A stretch of 17,649 bases of DNA. It comes from an uncultured Clostridia bacterium (GTDB taxonomy: Bacteria; Bacillota; Clostridia; Oscillospirales; Acutalibacteraceae). A program made the translations under genes and the position numbers. The first letter of the stretch is position 1, and every line of letters begins with the position of its first letter. The notes below the pieces were generated by a model. The model worked only from the letters and a program-made list of their open reading frames with translations. It was not told where the DNA came from and made no database searches. Positions 14,305 through 17,649 of this stretch are shown one piece after another. The stretch spans positions 1-17,649 of the forward strand of contig CANQIG010000012.1 of NCBI GenBank assembly GCA_947623765.1. The letters run 5' to 3'.

Positions 14305-16308
14305 TCACACTTCCATGATGATCGGCAGGATCATCGGGCTGCGCTTCGTCTTATTGTAGAGCAGACGGGAAAGATTATCCCGGATGCGCGTCTTGATCGC
14401 GCCCCAATCCCGCACGCCTTCTCCGACGCACTGCTGCACGGTCTTCGCGACCGTCTGCCGCGCCTCTTCCATCAGCTCCTCGGATTCACGCACGTACACG
14501 AACCCCCGGGAAACGATATCCGGACCGGAGACCAGTCTGCCGGTCGAAGCTTCGATGGTGCAGACCGCGACGATCAGACCGTCTTCGGAAAGATGCTTAC
14601 GGTCGCGCAGGACGATGCTTCCAACGTCGCCGACGCCGAGCCCGTCTACCATCACATAGCCTGCGGGCACGTCAGGCAGCTGGCGAAGGCTCTCCTCGCT
14701 CACTTCCACGGCGCTTCCAATATCGCCGATGAAGATGTTCTCCTTCGGCATCCCCATGCTGATGGCAAGGCCCGCGTGCTTGCGCAGATGCTTCTGCTCC
14801 CCGTGCACGGGGATAAAGTACTTCGGCTTCGTCAGCGCCTGGATCATTTTCAGCTCCTCCTGGCACGCATGGCCGGAGACATGGACCTCATACATGGACT
14901 CATACACCACGTCGCAGCCGCGCTTCAGGAGCTCGTCGACCACGGTGCCGACCATCTTTTCGTTCCCCGGGATCGGCCGCGCGGAGATGATGATCATGTC
15001 GTCCTCGCCGACGACCACCTGCCGGTGATCGGCAAACGCCATGCGCGTCAGCGCGGACATCGGCTCGCCCTGACTGCCCGTGGTGATGAGCACGATGTCC
15101 TCATACGCGTACTTCGACACATCGTTGATGTCGATGAGCAGGCCGTCCGGCACGGAGAGATACCCGAGGTCGCTGGCAATGGACATGACGTTCACCATGC
15201 TGCGGCCCGAGAGCGCGACCTTGCGCCCGTATTTTTCCGCGCAGTCGATGATCTGCTGGACGCGGCTGATGTTGGAGGCAAAGGTCGCGATGATGATCCG
15301 CTTCCTGTGCTGTTCCGCGCGCGCAAAGAGCGACTCGAACGTCGCGTTGACCGTCTGCTCGGTCTGTGTATAGCCCGGACGCTCCGCGTTCGTGGAATCT
15401 GCGAGGAGGAGGAGCACGCCCTCCTGCCCGAGCTGCGCGAACCGCGCGAGATCGATCATCCCGCCCTGCGTCGGCGTGAAGTCGATTTTGAAATCTCCCG
15501 TGTGTACGACGGTTCCGGCGGGCGTGTGCAGCGCCAGGGCCACCGCGTCGGAGATGGAATGGTTCACATGAATCAGCTCGATGTCAAAGCATCCGAGCTG
15601 GATATGGCTCCCCGCCGAGACGACATTCAGCCTCGGACGGTTCAGATTGAATTCCGCGAGCTTGTTCTCGATGAGCCCGATGGTGAGCGCCGTCCCGAAC
15701 ACCGGGATGTTGAACTGCTTGAGCAGATACGGCAGCGAACCGATATGATCCTCGTGGCCGTGCGTGATCACCGCGCCGCGGATATGCTCGCGGTTCTTTT
15801 CTAAAAACCCGAAATCCGGGATCACCGCGTCGATGCCGGGCATCTCCTCATCCGGGAACGCGAGACCGCAGTCGACGATCACCATATCGTCCTGACACTC
15901 AAATACCGTAAAATTCTTTCCGATCTCATTCAGCCCACCCAAAAAATAGACGCGGATCGGCGGCTTTTCCGATCCTCCTCTGCGCTGCCTGCCCTTGGTG
16001 CGCGCGGATTTCGCGGCGGGGGCTTTCCCTTCTGCCGTGAGCCGCCGGTACGGTTCCGTGACCTCCGCAGCGCGTGAGGCGCGCTTCGTCCGGCTCTCCT
16101 TTGGCGATTCCCCGGCGGCACCGGTCCGTTTCGCCGCCTTTCCCGTCTCCGCGGATCTCGCCTGTTTGCGTTTCGCGGCACGGGGACCCGGTCCCGCCTG
16201 CGGCGTCTCCAGAGGCTCGCTGCCCCGGAGGACCTGATCCTGCCGTTTCGCGGGCGCATCGCCGAGCGATGCGGGTTTCACCAGTCTGTTCACTTTCTTT
16301 GCTGACAA
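14305..16308 (-). CDS. rnj: Ribonuclease J with long basic N-terminal extension
   Basis: This 667-residue metallo-beta-lactamase/beta-CASP nuclease has 5'-3' exonuclease and endonuclease activity in mRNA decay and rRNA maturation. The conserved part starts near residue 117 (IRVYFLGGLNEIG). Metal ligands lie in HGHEDH (183-188), His250, HTGD (269-272) and HVSGHA (476-481), with PVHGE at 501-505. The first 115 residues are low-complexity and rich in Lys, Arg, Ala and Pro, an extension that many RNases J lack. The start is uncertain. I prefer TTG at 16308, 8 bases after AAAGGAAGG, because a strong hairpin and AT-rich codons lie just upstream. TTG at 16395 with GGGGAG 9 bases upstream would add 29 residues. 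It is the first gene after a near-consensus promoter. Confidence 0.93.
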   Translation of the reverse strand: MSAKKVNRLVKPASLGDAPAKRQDQVLRGSEPLETPQAGPGPRAAKRKQARSAETGKAAKRTGAAGESPKESRTKRASRAAEVTEPYRRLTAEGKAPAAKSARTKGRQRRGGSEKPPIRVYFLGGLNEIGKNFTVFECQDDMVIVDCGLAFPDEEMPGIDAVIPDFGFLEKNREHIRGAVITHGHEDHIGSLPYLLKQFNIPVFGTALTIGLIENKLAEFNLNRPRLNVVSAGSHIQLGCFDIELIHVNHSISDAVALALHTPAGTVVHTGDFKIDFTPTQGGMIDLARFAQLGQEGVLLLLADSTNAERPGYTQTEQTVNATFESLFARAEQHRKRIIIATFASNISRVQQIIDCAEKYGRKVALSGRSMVNVMSIASDLGYLSVPDGLLIDINDVSKYAYEDIVLITTGSQGEPMSALTRMAFADHRQVVVGEDDMIIISARPIPGNEKMVGTVVDELLKRGCDVVYESMYEVHVSGHACQEELKMIQALTKPKYFIPVHGEQKHLRKHAGLAISMGMPKENIFIGDIGSAVEVSEESLRQLPDVPAGYVMVDGLGVGDVGSIVLRDRKHLSEDGLIVAVCTIEASTGRLVSGPDIVSRGFVYVRESEELMEEARQTVAKTVQQCVGEGVRDWGAIKTRIRDNLSRLLYNKTKRSPMILPIIMEV

Positions 16309-16332
16309 ATAAATAACCTTCCTTTCTGTGAT

Positions 16333-16378
16333 CCGGCGCGCAGACGGAGCCTTTCGGCCTTCCCCGTCGCGCAGCCGG
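16333..16378 (-). ncRNA. Long GAAA-capped hairpin in rnj leader
   Basis: On the minus strand the RNA can fold as CCGGC/GCCGG, GCGC/GCGC and GACGG/CCGUC, interrupted by single bulged U residues. A one-sided GGAA bulge follows, then GGCC/GGCU closed by a GAAA tetraloop, about 18 pairs in 46 bases. It ends 24 bases before the preferred TTG start and just upstream of the AAAGGAAGG ribosome binding site. No T-run follows, so it is not an intrinsic terminator. If translation began at 16395 it would lie in coding sequence. Confidence 0.6.
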
Positions 16379-16445
16379 TTACGATAATACGGCAACCGCT
16401 CTTTCTCCCCAGACGCAAAAAGCCCAAGGGAATATTATCCTCTTT

Positions 16446-16474
16446 ATTTTACGCCAAACCGGACTCAATGTCAA
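16446..16474 (-). promoter_or_regulatory. Sigma-A-type promoter of the rnj operon
   Basis: On the minus strand a perfect TTGACA -35 box (16474-16469) and a TAAAAT -10 box (16451-16446) are separated by 17 bases. The predicted start is near 16439, giving a 131-base leader to the TTG at 16308 or 44 bases to the TTG at 16395. It probably drives rnj through ftsH, since no other strong promoter is seen between those genes. Confidence 0.85.
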
Positions 16475-16520
16475 GCCGTCGCGTCACATCCGTCGCGCTT
16501 TCCGCCACATTCTTATTCTT

Positions 16521-16546
16521 GCCAGTTTTTGCCGGTCCTATGCCGG
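16521..16546. repeat. Three GCC(A/G)G direct repeats at helical spacing
   Basis: GCCAG at 16521, GCCGG at 16531 and GCCGG at 16542 recur at 10- and 11-base steps, placing them on one face of the helix. They lie between the divergent rnj and cysteine desulfurase promoters. This could be a regulator site or chance in GC-rich DNA. Confidence 0.25.
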
Positions 16547-16569
16547 ACACACTCCGGTGTGCGATCCGG
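16543..16569. repeat. Palindrome midway between divergent promoters
   Basis: CCGGA-CACAC (16543-16552), TCCG, GTGTG (16557-16561), CGA, TCCGG (16565-16569) form a 10-bp inverted repeat with a 3-base asymmetry. It lies 69 bases from the rnj -35 box and 66 bases from the cysteine desulfurase -35 box. It could be a shared operator; no regulator is identified. Apart from this and the phased repeats, the 16475-16634 interval holds only an AT-rich stretch near 16590-16611 and no gene. Confidence 0.35.
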
Positions 16570-16634
16570 AACACTTTTCGGGCGGCGGAATTTTGAATTT
16601 TTTATGAATTCTTTCGCCCACACGCGTTTCCCCC

Positions 16635-16663
16635 TTGAAAACTATACCTTTTCGGTGTATATT
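16635..16663 (+). promoter_or_regulatory. Sigma-A-type promoter of the cysteine desulfurase gene
   Basis: TTGAAA (16635-16640) and TATATT (16658-16663) are separated by 17 bases, with a predicted start near 16670 and a leader of about 60 bases. The spacer contains an imperfect dyad, TATACC-TTTTC-GGTGTATA, overlapping the -10 box. That is a plausible operator position for an iron-sulfur or cysteine regulator, but the match to any known box is not established. Confidence 0.8.
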
Positions 16664-16676
16664 AAAGACAAGGTAA

Positions 16677-16694
16677 GCGTGCGATTTTGCACGC
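16677..16694 (+). repeat. 6-bp hairpin in the cysteine desulfurase leader
   Basis: GCGTGC and GCACGC pair perfectly around GATTTT, starting about 7 bases after the predicted transcript start. No T-run follows. A hairpin so near the 5' end could protect the mRNA from 5'-3' decay. Confidence 0.4.
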
Positions 16695-16729
16695 CGAAGA
16701 ATTCAAGACCGAAAGGTACGGATCATAAA

Positions 16730-17649
16730 ATGGAAATGAACGGAAAACGGATCGTTTACGCGGACAACGCCGCGACGACCGCCGTCTCCCCCAAGGTCCT
16801 GGATGCGATGCTGCCGTTCTTTAAAGAGAATTTCGGCAATCCCTCCAGCCTCTATTCGATCGGGGCGGCCGCCAAGAAACCGCTCGAGGAAGCGCGCGAC
16901 CGCGTAGCGGCGTGCCTCGGCGCGGACCCCTCGGAAATCTATTTCACGAGCGGCGGAAGCGAAAGCGACAACTGGGCCATCAAAGGCGCGGCCCATCGCA
17001 TGGCAAAGCAGGGCAAGACCCACATCATCACCTCGAAATTCGAGCATCACGCCGTGCTCCACACCTGCGCGGCGCTGGAAAAAGAGGGCTTTACGGTCAC
17101 CTATCTGGACGTACACGAAAACGGGATCGTCGTCCCGGAGGAGCTCGAAGCCGCCATTACGGACAAGACCGCGCTCGTGACCGTCATGTACGCGAACAAT
17201 GAGATCGGCACGATCCAGCCCATCCCTGAGATCGGCGCGATCTGCAAAAAGCACGGCGTCCTGTTCCACACCGACGCGGTGCAGGCGGTCGGCAACGTCC
17301 CGATCGACGTCAAGAAGGAAAACATCGATATGCTCTCCCTCTCCGGGCACAAGTTCCACGCCCCGAAGGGCGTCGGCGCGCTCTACATCCACAAGGGGAT
17401 CACGCTGCCGAACCTGATCGACGGCGGCGCGCAGGAGCGGAACCGCCGCGCGGGCACGGAAAACGTCGCGGGGATCGTGGGGCTTTCCGTTGCGCTGGAA
17501 GAAGCGATCCGCACGATGGACGAGAAAAACGCGAAGCTCCGCCGGATGCAGACCAAACTCATCGACGCGATTTTGAAAATCGACCGCAGCCATCTCAACG
17601 GGGACCGCGAGAAGCGCCTTGCGGGAAACATCAGCTTCTGCTTTGAGGG
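16730..17649 (+). CDS. nifS: Cysteine desulfurase (NifS/IscS type), C-terminus outside window
   Basis: The frame encodes 306 residues and runs off the right edge; about 70-90 residues of the usual 380-400 are missing. This PLP enzyme takes sulfur from cysteine for iron-sulfur clusters and tRNA thiolation. Visible motifs are ADNAATT (11-17), FGNPSS (35-40), SGGSESDN (74-81), EHHAV (105-109), YANNEIG (154-160), TDAVQ (181-185) and the PLP lysine Lys208 in SGHKFHAPKG. RRAGTEN (239-245) follows. The active-site Cys loop lies beyond the window, so group I or II cannot be confirmed. The ATG at 16730 has only a modest GGAT or more distant AAAGG upstream; ATG at 16736 is an alternative. It has its own promoter and diverges from rnj. 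Partners such as nifU or mnmA may follow outside the window. Confidence 0.95.
   Translation, partial: MEMNGKRIVYADNAATTAVSPKVLDAMLPFFKENFGNPSSLYSIGAAAKKPLEEARDRVAACLGADPSEIYFTSGGSESDNWAIKGAAHRMAKQGKTHIITSKFEHHAVLHTCAALEKEGFTVTYLDVHENGIVVPEELEAAITDKTALVTVMYANNEIGTIQPIPEIGAICKKHGVLFHTDAVQAVGNVPIDVKKENIDMLSLSGHKFHAPKGVGALYIHKGITLPNLIDGGAQERNRRAGTENVAGIVGLSVALEEAIRTMDEKNAKLRRMQTKLIDAILKIDRSHLNGDREKRLAGNISFCFE

Noticed and set aside
16309..16395. 29-residue upstream extension of RNase J from TTG 16395
   Set aside because: It is possible, since GGGGAG lies 9 bases upstream. However, it would put the long leader hairpin and an AT-rich ribosome binding site in coding sequence, so the downstream TTG is preferred.
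16703..17593. 296-codon minus-strand frame opposite the cysteine desulfurase
   Set aside because: The plus strand encodes all the PLP-enzyme motifs with a promoter. The minus frame is a shadow and would run against the leader region.

Overview
This window looks like chromosomal housekeeping DNA from a GC-rich member of the Firmicutes (Bacillota), probably class Clostridia and perhaps Oscillospirales or a related gut lineage. The evidence is the conserved order gdpP-rplI-dnaB and tilS-hpt-ftsH, a long-form RNase J, SecG, a clostridial-looking parE-parC pair, strong AGGAGG-type ribosome binding sites and sigma-A-type promoters. The lineage is inferred from gene order and sequence style, not from a search.

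Layout. All genes but the last are on the minus strand, so transcription runs from high to low coordinates. At the right edge (16730-17649, plus strand) is the start of a NifS/IscS-type cysteine desulfurase with a near-consensus promoter. It diverges from a seven-gene minus-strand block: rnj (RNase J), gdpP (cyclic-di-AMP phosphodiesterase), rplI (ribosomal protein L9), dnaB (replicative helicase), tilS (tRNA-Ile lysidine synthase), hpt (hypoxanthine phosphoribosyltransferase) and ftsH (membrane AAA+ protease). One strong promoter (TTGACA-17-TAAAAT) precedes rnj, and the genes are tightly spaced or overlapping. A hairpin follows ftsH. Next come parE and parC, a divergent type II topoisomerase pair, and an SDR oxidoreductase whose ribosome binding site overlaps the parC stop. 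A roughly 340-base gap (1080-1421) separates these from secG, which has its own promoter and terminator. The left edge holds an M42-family aminopeptidase cut off by the window.

The large block joins RNA decay, second-messenger turnover, translation, replication, tRNA modification, purine salvage and membrane proteolysis. That is a typical Firmicutes core cluster. I see no mobile element, CRISPR array, rRNA, tRNA or phage gene.

I found no new multi-gene system. The most notable signals are: a long GAAA-capped hairpin in the predicted rnj leader just upstream of its ribosome binding site; clustering of non-ATG starts in the rnj-ftsH block (five TTG, one GTG, with only rplI on ATG); an alanine at the quinolone-contact serine position of the ParC-like subunit; a divergent ATPase loop in the ParE-like subunit; and inverted repeats placed in or between promoters.
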